From: Martelella sp. HB161492
Lineage (GTDB): Bacteria; Pseudomonadota; Alphaproteobacteria; Rhizobiales; Rhizobiaceae
Assembly (NCBI RefSeq): GCF_013184775.1
Contig: NZ_JAATVV010000019.1
Location: 1 to 51,755 of the forward strand
Direction: 5' to 3'
Length of the DNA: 51,755 bases
Each line of letters opens with the position of its first letter. Within the stretch, counting starts at the first letter, position 1. A model generated the notes under the pieces. The model searched no databases, had not been told where the DNA came from, and worked only from the letters and a program-made list of their open reading frames with translations. Positions 19,734 to 27,734 of this stretch are shown here, piece by piece. A program made the translations under genes and the position numbers.

Positions 19734-19855
19734 TCGAAACGGAAATAGATCTGCCACCCTCGATATCGGGATGGTCTGGCGGACCTGCGGGCAGCTTTCT
19801 CACTGCAGAGGAGGCTGCTCACTCCGCACTTCTTCTGTGTTTCGGAGACGCAAAC

Positions 19856-20542
19856 ATGCGATTTGGAATCCTGCTTCTCGTGCTGGCATTGTTTCAGGTC
19901 CCGTCGGCGGCCGGGGCTCAGCCGAGCTTCAACTGCAAGCAGGCGACGACACCGACGGAAATCGCGATCTGTCGGTCTCAGGTGCTTTCGGCACTCGACC
20001 AGCAGATCGCGGAGGCCTACGCCAAAGCCCGGTCAGGAAAGTCCGAACAGACACGAAACAGGATTCGCAGCGAACAGATGAACTGGCTTGGCATGCGCGA
20101 TCAGTGCGGTGCTGACAGCGCCTGTCTCGACATCACCATGAGCCAGCGGGCGAGGCAGCTCAGTGCGGCGCCAGCCTCGGCAACAGCGCGCGGGAAACTG
20201 ACCGGTTCTTATTGCGCCAATGGCTTTAGCGACAAGATACTGATTGAAGATTATGGAAATGCACTCGACTTCAGCATTTCAAGCTTTCAACGCGGCTTTA
20301 GCTGCGGTACCGGCCGCATTCATGCCGTCAGGAATGGCAACGCCTTTACCGCAAAGGAGAGTGGATGCTCCTTCCGAATCGTTGTCTCTGGTGGAAGTCT
20401 CGTATTCACAGCAGGCGGTGAACCAGCCTGCGCCGATTTCTGCGGTGCCCGCGCCAGATTCGGCGAACGTTCCTTCAACCTGAATGCAAAGCATCCGTTG
20501 GAGGCCGACTGGATGACCGCCGAAGAATCGGGCGGCTGCTAG
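19856..20542 (+). CDS. Exported LprI-like (DUF1311) protein
   Basis: This 228-residue protein has a Sec signal peptide (FGILLLVLALFQVPSAAGA). An LprI-type domain spans about residues 25-100: FNCKQATTPTEIAICRS, LDQQIAEAYAKA, MNWLGMRDQC and CLDITMSQRARQL, with its four conserved cysteines. LprI of Mycobacterium is a lysozyme inhibitor, but most family members are uncharacterised. The C-terminal 120 residues are a separate cysteine-containing beta-rich part that I do not recognise. The gene is divergent from the exported trio and shares its lux-box-like promoter region. Its stop codon overlaps the start of a RIME-like element. Confidence 0.75.
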   Translation: MRFGILLLVLALFQVPSAAGAQPSFNCKQATTPTEIAICRSQVLSALDQQIAEAYAKARSGKSEQTRNRIRSEQMNWLGMRDQCGADSACLDITMSQRARQLSAAPASATARGKLTGSYCANGFSDKILIEDYGNALDFSISSFQRGFSCGTGRIHAVRNGNAFTAKESGCSFRIVVSGGSLVFTAGGEPACADFCGARARFGERSFNLNAKHPLEADWMTAEESGGC

Positions 20543-20644
20543 AGCGCCATGCGTTCTCTTGGACGCGCCAGGACGCTCTAGCTCATTGAATCTACGCATC
20601 GTTCTTTTCGAAAATCGATTCCGATTTTCGAGCCGATGCGCTAG
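20541..20644. repeat. RIME-like palindromic element, full copy
   Basis: A 104-bp element made of two palindromes: GCGTTCTCTTGGACGC-type hairpin at the left, and a large dyad around CGAAAATCGATTCCGATTTTCG at the right, ending in GATGCGCTAG. It matches the copy at 35820 in length and most bases. It fills the whole gap between the stop codons of the convergent LprI-like and LuxR genes, so it may act as a bidirectional transcript end. Confidence 0.85.
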
Positions 20645-20646
20645 CG

Positions 20647-21420
20647 TCAGCCCTGCTTCTGATTGATGGAGCGAAGCGTATCCGGAATAATCAGCTTCCG
20701 GCGGACAGCCGTGACGGTTGCGGCCATTTTGTTGTTGCTTCCCATCTTCTTGAAAATATTGTTCCAGTGAAAGCGGACCGTTGCCGTCGAGATGCCGGTA
20801 ATCTCGGCAATCTCCCAGTCGGTCTTTCCCGCGGCTGACCATGACAGGACGTCCTTTTCCCGCTGGGTGAGATGCGGTGCCTGACCTGACCGATATGAAC
20901 CGAGATAGCTGTCATAGAACATCGAAGACAACAGAAAGATGTCGGCGAGAGCGTTGATGTTATGGTCATCCTCAGCCTGCGGCCGCGAAATGCCGAAGCC
21001 CGCGATTTCTCCCGAAGCGTTGACGATCGAGACGCTGATGCCATCATGCAACCCGGCCTCGGCCGCCTCTTTCATCAGGCGGGCCCAGCTGGCATCGGCC
21101 TTGCCCTGAAAGCGCGGCATGAGGCTCAGCTTCTCAATCGCGTGAGACCAGAAAAAGGCACCGGGCCGGCTGATAATCAGCTGGAACACCGGGTCAACCT
21201 CATGGCAATCCCGTTCCCGGTAATATTTCATCCAATCTTCCGGGTAGACTGTCAGCATTCCGTGCAGTGCCGTTTCGCCGATCGACGGATGATCTGTCAT
21301 CAGCGAAAAGACAGCCTTGTCATATCCATGATGTGCCACAAAAGCACAATAATGCCTGAACGCCTCTTCTTGGGAACGGGCGTGCATGATGGCTTCGGCC
21401 GCGGCTTCCAGTCTGCTCAA
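20647..21420 (-). CDS. LuxR-family regulator with AHL-binding domain (LuxR solo)
   Basis: This 257-residue protein has the two-domain layout of quorum-sensing regulators. The autoinducer-binding domain (about 20-165) keeps all six residues that define AHL receptors in TraR numbering: W63, Y67, D76, P77, W91 and G127. A GerE-type helix-turn-helix follows at about 190-250 (LTQREKDVLSWSAAGKTDWEIAEITGISTATVRFHWNNI). No LuxI-type synthase is encoded in the window, so it is a solo here. The start is a TTG at 21420 after GAGAGGGTGAGCG. An acylhomoserine lactone ligand is inferred from the pocket, and the dyad at 19712 is the likely operator. Confidence 0.9.
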   Translation of the reverse strand: MSRLEAAAEAIMHARSQEEAFRHYCAFVAHHGYDKAVFSLMTDHPSIGETALHGMLTVYPEDWMKYYRERDCHEVDPVFQLIISRPGAFFWSHAIEKLSLMPRFQGKADASWARLMKEAAEAGLHDGISVSIVNASGEIAGFGISRPQAEDDHNINALADIFLLSSMFYDSYLGSYRSGQAPHLTQREKDVLSWSAAGKTDWEIAEITGISTATVRFHWNNIFKKMGSNNKMAATVTAVRRKLIIPDTLRSINQKQG

Positions 21421-21918
21421 CGCTCACCCTCTCAATTTTGTCAGTTTTTCCGAATGCTGCACTTCCAATAAATTCTTTGATCATCAGGATGAATGGTTTC
21501 AGTCAGACAAATCCGTCATCGCAAGCATACGAATTTCCGTCATTTCAGACCGAATTCAGCAAAATTAAGCGCATACGCAAACAATAGAAAAGTCATTTGA
21601 ACCAGACGCCGGTTCCCGGCATCGGCATGAAACTGAAAATACCAGAAAATGACAAAACTGTAATATTCAACTTGCCCGGGGGGAGAGGTATTTCGGCTCA
21701 TCGCCGCGCACTCAAGGCAAGCGACGATGAGACAGAAATCCCGGCGGGAAAGATCCTCCGCCGGGAAGACGCTCGAGGGCATCCGCCGCGCCACGCGCCG
21801 GCGGCGGCTGCGTGGCACATCGGACGATCCCGGAACTGGACGGCGATATCAACGCCGGCATCAAACGCCGCGATGAAAACCCGCCCCATCAAATGGGTCA
21901 GATCCGCCGATCAAACCC
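21421..21918. other. Intergenic region, 498 bp
   Basis: The first 270 bp are AT-richer and include the LuxR upstream region. No conserved reading frame with a convincing ribosome site was found. The only structure I can support is the hairpin at 21739-21766. Short open frames on both strands show no recognisable protein. Confidence 0.5.
21739..21766. terminator. Hairpin downstream of the isomerase gene
   Basis: TCCCGGCGG and CCGCCGGGA pair perfectly over 9 bp with a 10-nt loop, about 150 bp after the stop of the minus-strand isomerase. No strong T-run follows, so it is a possible rather than certain terminator. Confidence 0.35.
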
Positions 21919-22821
21919 TCACGCACCAACCTTGCGCAGCGTGTCGTCGACATACTTCTTGGCGCGCGGCACATCATCCTCGTCAATATGCTCGATGATC
22001 AGCGGGATGTTCGGGTTCAGTTCGTGCAGGCGCTCGATATAGAGCGGGTAGTTGAGAACACCGAGACCGGCACCAGGCAGCTCGACCGCACCGGCACCGC
22101 GGAAGGTATTGGCCTCCGGCCCGTCAATCGCGACGTGCTTTTCGCCCTGATCCTCGGCAACCTTGCAGTCCTTCGCATGGGCAATCTTGATCTTGTCGCC
22201 GATCGCGTTGAACATCCTGTTGATGGTGCCGTCGACGTCGTTGATCGTGGTTTCGTCGAAATAGTTCGTCGGGTCCATCAGCATGCCGAGACCGGGGTGG
22301 CGCAGGTCCGCAAACAGCCGCAGCACCTCATCGACCGAGCCAATGACATTGTTGACGTAGTTTTCGACAAGGAACACTGCGCCGTGGTCATAGGCTTCCT
22401 GCGCCAGTTCGGCGATGACCTTCAGCGCCTCCTCGTAACCTTCCTCGGTCTTGTTGCGCGGATCGTGCACCCAGTCGCTCTCGACATTGTAGGTGCCGGT
22501 TTCGGAGATCACATAGGGCGTGCCGCAATCGCGAGCGTGGCGGATGATCTCCTTCAGATAGCCGACCCGACGGGCGCGTTCGTTCTTGTCCGGATGGATG
22601 ATGTTTGTATAGCCCGAGATCGCGCAGATCGGCAGGTTGGCATCACGGAAGGCGTTGCGCACCGTGCTGCATTTTTCCCTGGTGATATTGCCGGCGGAAA
22701 AATCCATATCCTTGAAGGACAGGTCAAGCTGCACCGTCGAAAAGCCATTGGCCTTCGTCTTCGCGATCACCGTGTTGAGGTCATAGGGGAAATACCCGGT
22801 AAAGATACCGACAGGAATCAT
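21919..22821 (-). CDS. Sugar isomerase/epimerase, AP-endonuclease-2-like TIM barrel
   Basis: This 300-residue protein is of the xylose-isomerase-like TIM-barrel family. The four expected metal ligands of ketose 3-epimerases appear in order: Glu in ISETGTYN, Asp in LMDPTNYFD, His in IKIAHAKD and Glu in LIIEHIDED. It would isomerise or epimerise a free sugar or sugar acid in the cytoplasm. It is the last gene of the AraC-linked minus-strand unit (RbsD/FucU, Gfo/Idh/MocA, isomerase). The start has AGGGAG at good distance. The substrate is unknown. Confidence 0.85.
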   Translation of the reverse strand: MIPVGIFTGYFPYDLNTVIAKTKANGFSTVQLDLSFKDMDFSAGNITREKCSTVRNAFRDANLPICAISGYTNIIHPDKNERARRVGYLKEIIRHARDCGTPYVISETGTYNVESDWVHDPRNKTEEGYEEALKVIAELAQEAYDHGAVFLVENYVNNVIGSVDEVLRLFADLRHPGLGMLMDPTNYFDETTINDVDGTINRMFNAIGDKIKIAHAKDCKVAEDQGEKHVAIDGPEANTFRGAGAVELPGAGLGVLNYPLYIERLHELNPNIPLIIEHIDEDDVPRAKKYVDDTLRKVGA

Positions 22822-22863
22822 GATGTTTCACTCCCTTTTTCTGATTGAACTCACATCCGGCCC

Positions 22864-23985
22864 TCAGGCCAGAAACTCCGCTTCAATTTCAGCCAGCTTT
22901 ACCGTCCGCTCCTCCTCGATGGAGCGGTAGCAGGCTTCCACGCAGGCCAGTGTCTTGAGGTTGTCTCGGCCCGAAATCTCCGGTTCGCCGCCGGTCTCGA
23001 CGGCGCGCAGAAGCTGGGCCATGGTTCCGGCAAAGGCATCGGGAAACCAGACGCGACCAAGTGTCGGGGCAATCCAGCCCTTCGGCATCTGCGCGGTGGT
23101 GAACCTGAGTGTCGAGGGCACCAGAACCGGATACTGGAACCAGCTGATCGTGCCCTCGGCGAGCCCTTCCGTGCCGACGACACGCCACTTGATGTAGGGA
23201 TCGTCCTCGCAGTCGCCGCCGGGACCGACCCAGACATCGTCGAGGCTCGTCGCCATGAAATCGTCGTCATATTTGAAGGTGTATTGCGATATGCCGTCGC
23301 GGTGCGGGAAGGTCGTGCGCGGATCCTGGCGGACAACCGTGGTGATCTTTTCCGGATCGCCGAACAGATAGCGGAAGCTGTCGATGTGGTGGATGCCCAT
23401 ATTGAGGATCTCGATACGATCATATTTCCGCAGGAATCCCTGCCAGTCGGGGATCGCCCGCATCTCGATCGTCGCCAGCACCCGCTCGCCGAGCAGCCCC
23501 CTGTTCAGAAGCGTCTTCAGCGCCCGGATCGACGGGTCGTAGCGCATGTTGGAATTGACACCGAGCGGTATGCCCGCCTCTTCACAAAGCCTGACGATCT
23601 CGCGCGCTTCGGCAAGGTTCATCGCGATCGGCTTCTGGCATAAAATGCCCTTGATATGGCTCTTCTGCTTCACCGCCTCGCGGATGATGCCGAGCTGCTG
23701 GTCCGGCGGCACGGCAATATCGAGAATTTCGACGGCCGGGTCGTGCACCACGTCCTGCCAGCTGTCATGGACATTCGGAATGCCGCGAAGCGCGGCCACT
23801 TCTTCACTGTTGCTGCGCTCCAGTGAGGTGATCGTGTACGGCGTGAAACCGGCCTCGGCATAGGCGACGAGGTGGCAATCACGCATGATGAAGCCCGCAC
23901 CAATGCAGCCAATGCGGAAATCCTTGCGGGCGGGAAGTTCCGGCATGATGTCAAGATCGAATGGCAGAAGAGATTGCTGGGACAT
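22864..23985 (-). CDS. Gfo/Idh/MocA-family NAD(P)-dependent oxidoreductase
   Basis: This 373-residue enzyme has the N-terminal nucleotide-binding motif GCIGAGFIMRDCH (about residues 25-37) and the family signature around QKPIAMNLAEA, where the Lys contacts substrate. The C-terminal alpha/beta domain follows from about residue 150. Such enzymes oxidise or reduce a hydroxyl of a sugar or cyclitol. It lies 5 bp after the RbsD/FucU gene and about 40 bp before the isomerase gene, consistent with one operon. The exact substrate cannot be read from sequence. Confidence 0.88.
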   Translation of the reverse strand: MSQQSLLPFDLDIMPELPARKDFRIGCIGAGFIMRDCHLVAYAEAGFTPYTITSLERSNSEEVAALRGIPNVHDSWQDVVHDPAVEILDIAVPPDQQLGIIREAVKQKSHIKGILCQKPIAMNLAEAREIVRLCEEAGIPLGVNSNMRYDPSIRALKTLLNRGLLGERVLATIEMRAIPDWQGFLRKYDRIEILNMGIHHIDSFRYLFGDPEKITTVVRQDPRTTFPHRDGISQYTFKYDDDFMATSLDDVWVGPGGDCEDDPYIKWRVVGTEGLAEGTISWFQYPVLVPSTLRFTTAQMPKGWIAPTLGRVWFPDAFAGTMAQLLRAVETGGEPEISGRDNLKTLACVEACYRSIEEERTVKLAEIEAEFLA

Positions 23986-23990
23986 GATCC

Positions 23991-24491
23991 TCAGTCCTTC
24001 AATTCGGGAACAACATTTTCGCGCATCATCCGACGGCGCTCGACATAGGCCGGCAGGATGTCGATATCGGGCTCGTTGAACCAGGCGAAGGGATCGGTCG
24101 CGGCGGTGAGCGCCACATTGGCCCAGGCATTGAAAGAGCCGGAGCGGATGATGACCTTGGCCTTCGGCGCGACGACCTCGACCAGTTCCTCGTGCGGCGT
24201 GGCAAGAAAGGGTGCGCCAGCGCCGGTGTAGATCTCCTGAAAGGTCTTGTAGAGATCGGGATGGCGATCGCGCACCGCCTTGTCGAAATGGACGGCCTCG
24301 ACGAACATTTCCTTGCGCAGCACCTTCAGGATGTCGATGACATCCGGAAGACCTTCGTAAAAGCCGAGATCGATACGGTTTGCATCTTTCGGAATCGGAA
24401 AGCCGGCATCGGTGACCAGTACGATGTCGCCATGACCGACGGTGGCCATGGCCTGAGCGAGACCGGGATGCAGGATATGGTTGGGGATCAT
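23991..24491 (-). CDS. RbsD/FucU-family sugar mutarotase
   Basis: This 166-residue protein matches the RbsD/FucU fold, which interconverts pyranose and furanose or the anomers of ribose or fucose. The N-terminal catalytic His lies in GHGDIVLVTDAGFP (about residues 19-32) and the C-terminal sugar-contact region reads RSGSFNAWANVAL. It is about 25 residues longer than typical members at the C-terminus. The ATG at 24491 has a strong AAGGAGG site. An in-frame longer version to 24617 has no such signal and is rejected. It is the first clear gene after the AraC-type promoter at 24741-24806. Confidence 0.88.
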   Translation of the reverse strand: MIPNHILHPGLAQAMATVGHGDIVLVTDAGFPIPKDANRIDLGFYEGLPDVIDILKVLRKEMFVEAVHFDKAVRDRHPDLYKTFQEIYTGAGAPFLATPHEELVEVVAPKAKVIIRSGSFNAWANVALTAATDPFAWFNEPDIDILPAYVERRRMMRENVVPELKD

Positions 24492-24571
24492 TTTCTCCTC
24501 CTTATGGTTTGAAACGGGTCGCGAAAAGCCACTGCAGACAGGGACAGCCCGGCAGCGGTTGATCGGCGAGA

Positions 24572-24667
24572 TCAGGGAAAGAACCGAAAGGCGCACTGAG
24601 CGTACGGGCCAGCGCAAGGCTCAGCCGGGCTCTGTTCGGCAATGCTTTTGAAAACGGCAAAAGACAT
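24572..24667 (-). CDS. Possible 31-residue leader ORF or gene remnant
   Basis: An ATG at 24667 has a strong GGGAGGAAACC ribosome site and opens a 31-codon frame (MSFAVFKSIAEQSP..., ending in RFFP). It lies at the head of the transcript from the AraC-type promoter, 80 bp before the mutarotase gene. It may be a leader peptide, or what remains of a deleted gene whose start signal survived. I recognise no homologue. Confidence 0.35.
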   Translation of the reverse strand: MSFAVFKSIAEQSPAEPCAGPYAQCAFRFFP

Positions 24668-24740
24668 GGTTTCCTCCCGAAATCTTTTGTGCCGGGCCGT
24701 GACGAGAGAACCTCCATCTCCGATCATGACCACGGTTCCG

Positions 24741-24806
24741 AATTTAGCAGGGAGGCCCTGAGCTGCCGATGGCGGCATCTCTCAAAAACATGGACAAAAT
24801 TCTCAT
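24741..24806 (-). promoter_or_regulatory. AraC-type operator and promoter, copy 1
   Basis: The operator (24780-24806, plus strand) has two TCTCA half-sites in direct repeat 21 bp apart, two DNA turns, with AAAACATGGACAAA between them. A -10-like TAAATT (24741-24746, minus strand) lies 33 bp away and no good -35 is present. The same arrangement occurs at 27536-27601 with the same spacing. It sits between the AraC gene and the mutarotase unit. Confidence 0.65.
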
Positions 24807-24831
24807 CCGCTGCGGAAGGAAAAGCTTCACG

Positions 24832-25806
24832 TTACCAGCTCTCGCTCGCCCTGAAGGCGCGTGGCGACAGCCCCGCATGCTTCTTGAATTCACGGGAGAA
24901 ATAAAGCGGATCAGGATAGCCGACGGCCATGGCGATGGATGAGACAGGATCATCGGTTTCGACCAGAAGGCGCTTGGCCTGCGCCATGCGATAGTCGCGC
25001 AGCCAGGCAAGCGGCGCCTTGCCGAAGGCGGTCTGGAACAGGCGGAACAGCTGCGCCTTGCTGACCCGGCATGCATTGGCGAGCTTGTCGATATCCCAGT
25101 GCTCGTTGTAGTGCGCGTGAATCTGCGCCATCAGATCGCCAAGCCCCTTATGCGTGGCGGCCTCCGGTTCCAGAAGACGGTTCTCGCGGGCCGCCACCAG
25201 CGCCTCGACAAGCGCCGAGACATGCCGGTCGCAGGCCGCCTGAATCGCCAGGGAAGAGCGGTCGAGCTGATCGAGCAGCTCGATGAGCAGCGCTTCGACA
25301 TCCTCAGGCTGGGCGAAATGAAAAACGGGATCATCATGCACGGTCAGGACGGCCATCAGCCGCGAAAGATTGGCACTGTCGACGCGCAGCCACAGGATTT
25401 CCCAGGGATTTTCCCGCACCGGCCGGTGGGCGTGGGCCTCGCGGACCGGCAGCCATGCCATTTCGCCTGCCCGCACGGCATGTGACCTGCCCCTGACGGT
25501 CACCACGCCTTCGCCCCGGACACAGAACAGGAATTCATGACCCGGCACATCCTGTCGCTCGATCCGGTGATCGGGTCCGGCCTGGATATGCCCGGCGCGC
25601 AGCACCTGATAGGCAAAGAGCCCCAGCCATCCCTCATGAACAGGGAAGTAGGAGCGAAGAATGCGGGTCTGGGGCACAGATGCAGGCGCCATGGCGCGGG
25701 CGGTCTCCGGTTTGTCTTTGACAAGACTTATCACAGAGTTACCGTCCGTCGTCAGATTTCGAAACCGCCTGACGGAGGCAAATGCGCGCGTCTGGAAGCC
25801 GCTCAC
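24832..25806 (-). CDS. AraC-family transcriptional regulator
   Basis: This 324-residue regulator has an N-terminal cupin sensor (about residues 55-135: PGHEFLFCVRGEGVVTVRGRSHAVRAGEMAWLP) and the double helix-turn-helix of AraC/XylS proteins at about 225-320 (DIDKLANACRVSKAQLFRLFQTAFG, then VSSIAMAVGYPDPLYFSREFKKHAGLSPRAFR). The GTG start at 25806 overlaps the kinase stop codon by 4 bp, so it is co-translated with the kinase. It is very likely the activator that binds the direct repeats at 24780 and 27575, controlling both halves of the cluster and itself. Confidence 0.92.
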   Translation of the reverse strand: MSGFQTRAFASVRRFRNLTTDGNSVISLVKDKPETARAMAPASVPQTRILRSYFPVHEGWLGLFAYQVLRAGHIQAGPDHRIERQDVPGHEFLFCVRGEGVVTVRGRSHAVRAGEMAWLPVREAHAHRPVRENPWEILWLRVDSANLSRLMAVLTVHDDPVFHFAQPEDVEALLIELLDQLDRSSLAIQAACDRHVSALVEALVAARENRLLEPEAATHKGLGDLMAQIHAHYNEHWDIDKLANACRVSKAQLFRLFQTAFGKAPLAWLRDYRMAQAKRLLVETDDPVSSIAMAVGYPDPLYFSREFKKHAGLSPRAFRASESW

Positions 25807-26720
25807 GCAGCCCGCTTCATGAAGGCCTCGACCTCGTCACGCCGATGGTAGGATGGCACGGTTTCCCAGCGCGTGCAGCAAAGGGCGGCAACGGCGGCGG
25901 CAAAGCGGGCCGCCTCCTGCAACGGCTTACCTTCGGAAAGCCCAACGGCAAGGGCGGCATTGAAACTGTCCCCGGCGCCATTGCTGTCGACGTGATCGAC
26001 CCTGAAGGCCGGGATGGTAAAGGTCCCCGCAGCCGTCGCGCCGAACACGCCGTCTTCGCCGAGCGTCATCACCACGGCCCGGCAACCGGTTTGCATCAGC
26101 CGACGCGCGATTTCTTCGTTGGGCGTCGGATCATCCGGCGCGAGGCCCAGCACGACGCGGGCTTCCGTCTCATTCGGCGTCAGGAAATCGACCATCGACA
26201 GGTCCTTGCCGACAAGATTTTGCGCCGGAGCTGGATTAAGGATGGTCCGCGCACCACCGGCTGCGGCTTTCTTCAACCCATAAAGCGCGGTGTCGAGTGG
26301 GATCTCCAGCTGGGCAAGCGCAATATCTGCCGGTTGTGTTATTTCAAGCGCGTGATCGACATCGGCCGGCGAGAACAGCTCGTTGGCGCCCATATCGACG
26401 ACGATGACATTGCGCGCCGCATTGTCCTTGATGATGAGACCGGCGCCGGTGGGCTTTTCATCCGTGACCCGGAGCCCCGAAATTCCGATACGCTCCTCCT
26501 TCATCAGCGCCACGAATTCATGACCAAAGACGTCATCGCCGATCACCCCGGCAAATTCCACCGGGCAGCCGAGCCTTGCGACCTGAACCGCCATATCCGA
26601 TCCCTTGCCGCCGAATGTCTGGCGGAAATCGCGACCGAGCAGGGTTTCCCCCGCCAGCGGAATTCTGTCAGCGGTCATCACGAGCGCCTTGGCATAGCTT
26701 CCCAACACAAGAACCGACAT
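25803..26720 (-). CDS. Ribokinase-like PfkB-family sugar kinase
   Basis: This 305-residue kinase has an N-terminal sugar-binding region (GGKGSDMAVQVARLG, about residues 38-52) and the C-terminal anion-hole motif DSNGAGDSFNAAL, where the last Asp is the catalytic base. The usual form is DTTGAGD, so S-N in place of T-T is a mild deviation. It would phosphorylate a pentose, deoxysugar or ketose to feed the DeoC-like aldolase next to it. The ATG at 26720 follows GGGAGG; an upstream in-frame start at 26789 lacks support. Confidence 0.88.
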   Translation of the reverse strand: MSVLVLGSYAKALVMTADRIPLAGETLLGRDFRQTFGGKGSDMAVQVARLGCPVEFAGVIGDDVFGHEFVALMKEERIGISGLRVTDEKPTGAGLIIKDNAARNVIVVDMGANELFSPADVDHALEITQPADIALAQLEIPLDTALYGLKKAAAGGARTILNPAPAQNLVGKDLSMVDFLTPNETEARVVLGLAPDDPTPNEEIARRLMQTGCRAVVMTLGEDGVFGATAAGTFTIPAFRVDHVDSNGAGDSFNAALAVGLSEGKPLQEAARFAAAVAALCCTRWETVPSYHRRDEVEAFMKRAA

Positions 26721-26801
26721 GATCTTTCCTCCCTTCGTCCTTCCATTCACATCAGGCTGGGGGGCCGGAAACCCTGCCCCCTGCCCCATATCACACAGGC
26801 G

Positions 26802-27503
26802 TCAGTAGTCGTTCGGATCGCCTGCGATACCATCAACGATGGCCGGGCCGGAGCTCGTGCCAACCAGTTCGGCACCCGCTTCAAACAGCGACTGCATCTT
26901 CTCGCGTGTGTTGACCTTGCCGGACACCTTGACGCGGCAGGGCGCCTTGATGTTGGCGGCCAGGATCTTCACATCCTCCTCGGTGGCGGCGCATCCGCCC
27001 TTGCCCCAGCCACTCGACTGTTTCACCCAGTCGATACCTGCTTCGCAAGCGAGCTGCGCGACGCGGGCCTTCATCGCATTGTCGGTGATGTAGCCGAATT
27101 CCAGCATCGCCTTGATCTGCATGCCCTCTTCATGGGCAACGCGGGTCACTTCCTGCAATTCCTTTGCATAGGCGGCTTCATCGCCACCGAGGATCAGGCC
27201 GGGGTTCGGCGGGAAATCGAACTGGTCGGCGCCTTCCTTGGCCAGCAGCCGCACGACGGCGAGCTTCATTTCCAGCGTATCGTTGGCCATCGGAAAATTG
27301 ACCGTCGAGGCCACTTTCACACCCGTGCCAGCCAGCGCTTCCTTGGAGAGCTTCACCCAGCACGGCGGCACCATGGCGGCGTCGAAACCATATTCGGCAC
27401 AGACCTTCACATGAGCCAGCAGCCCTTCCTTCGTCAGGTCGGGATTGACGTTGGTGTACTGGATCGCCTTTGCGACCTGCTCCCGGTTACTGAAATCAAT
27501 CAT
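26802..27503 (-). CDS. DeoC-family aldolase (deoxyribose-phosphate aldolase-like)
   Basis: This 233-residue class I aldolase has the DeoC landmarks: an Asp in DQFDFPPNPG, the Schiff-base Lys region DWVKQSSGWGKGG and the second Lys in CRVKVSGKVNT, followed by AGAELVGTSSGPAIVDG, the phosphate-binding loop. Several motif residues differ from classical DeoC (QSSGWG for TSTGFG), so the substrate may be another phosphorylated sugar. It is the first gene of the AraC-linked set, behind the operator at 27575, with GAGGAG as ribosome site. The kinase follows after about 80 bp. Confidence 0.82.
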   Translation of the reverse strand: MIDFSNREQVAKAIQYTNVNPDLTKEGLLAHVKVCAEYGFDAAMVPPCWVKLSKEALAGTGVKVASTVNFPMANDTLEMKLAVVRLLAKEGADQFDFPPNPGLILGGDEAAYAKELQEVTRVAHEEGMQIKAMLEFGYITDNAMKARVAQLACEAGIDWVKQSSGWGKGGCAATEEDVKILAANIKAPCRVKVSGKVNTREKMQSLFEAGAELVGTSSGPAIVDGIAGDPNDY

Positions 27504-27535
27504 CGTTCTTAACTCCTCAGGGTGACGATGACCGG

Positions 27536-27601
27536 ATTTTAGCGGCCTTCCGTCTGCGGCTGGATGGCATGATTTCTCAAAAACATGGACAAAGCTCTCA
27601 T
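27536..27601 (-). promoter_or_regulatory. AraC-type operator and promoter, copy 2
   Basis: The operator (27575-27601) matches copy 1 at 25 of 27 bases, with TCTCA direct repeats 21 bp apart. A -10-like TAAAAT (27536-27541, minus strand) lies 33 bp away, the same distance as in copy 1. It is 72 bp upstream of the DeoC-like gene. Matching operator and spacing point to one regulator, most likely the AraC protein at 24832. Confidence 0.65.
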
Positions 27602-27674
27602 TCGGACGAATTCTTCGTGGTTGCGAAAAGGCGTTGTTTTACAGATAGAAACCGCTCCGCCGTGACAAACAAAA

Positions 27675-27702
27675 GCAGGTCCGGCGCAAAAGCCGGACCT
27701 GC
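27675..27702 (-). terminator. Rho-independent terminator of the deoxyhexose operon
   Basis: GCAGGTCCGGC and GCCGGACCTGC form a perfect 11-bp stem with a 6-nt loop, followed on the minus strand by TTTTGTTTG. It lies 33 bp after the stop of the DapA-like gene and insulates the DeoC cluster. Confidence 0.85.
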
Positions 27703-27734
27703 ATGCCAGTGAACCTCAGCGACGCGCAATCGCG

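Noticed and set aside
21540-21818. A 92-codon minus-strand frame in the 498-bp gap
   Set aside because: No ribosome site, arginine-rich composition and no recognisable similarity.
25782-27512. A 576-codon plus-strand open frame across the kinase and aldolase genes
   Set aside because: It is antisense to two well-supported enzymes with clear motifs and is explained by high GC at third positions.
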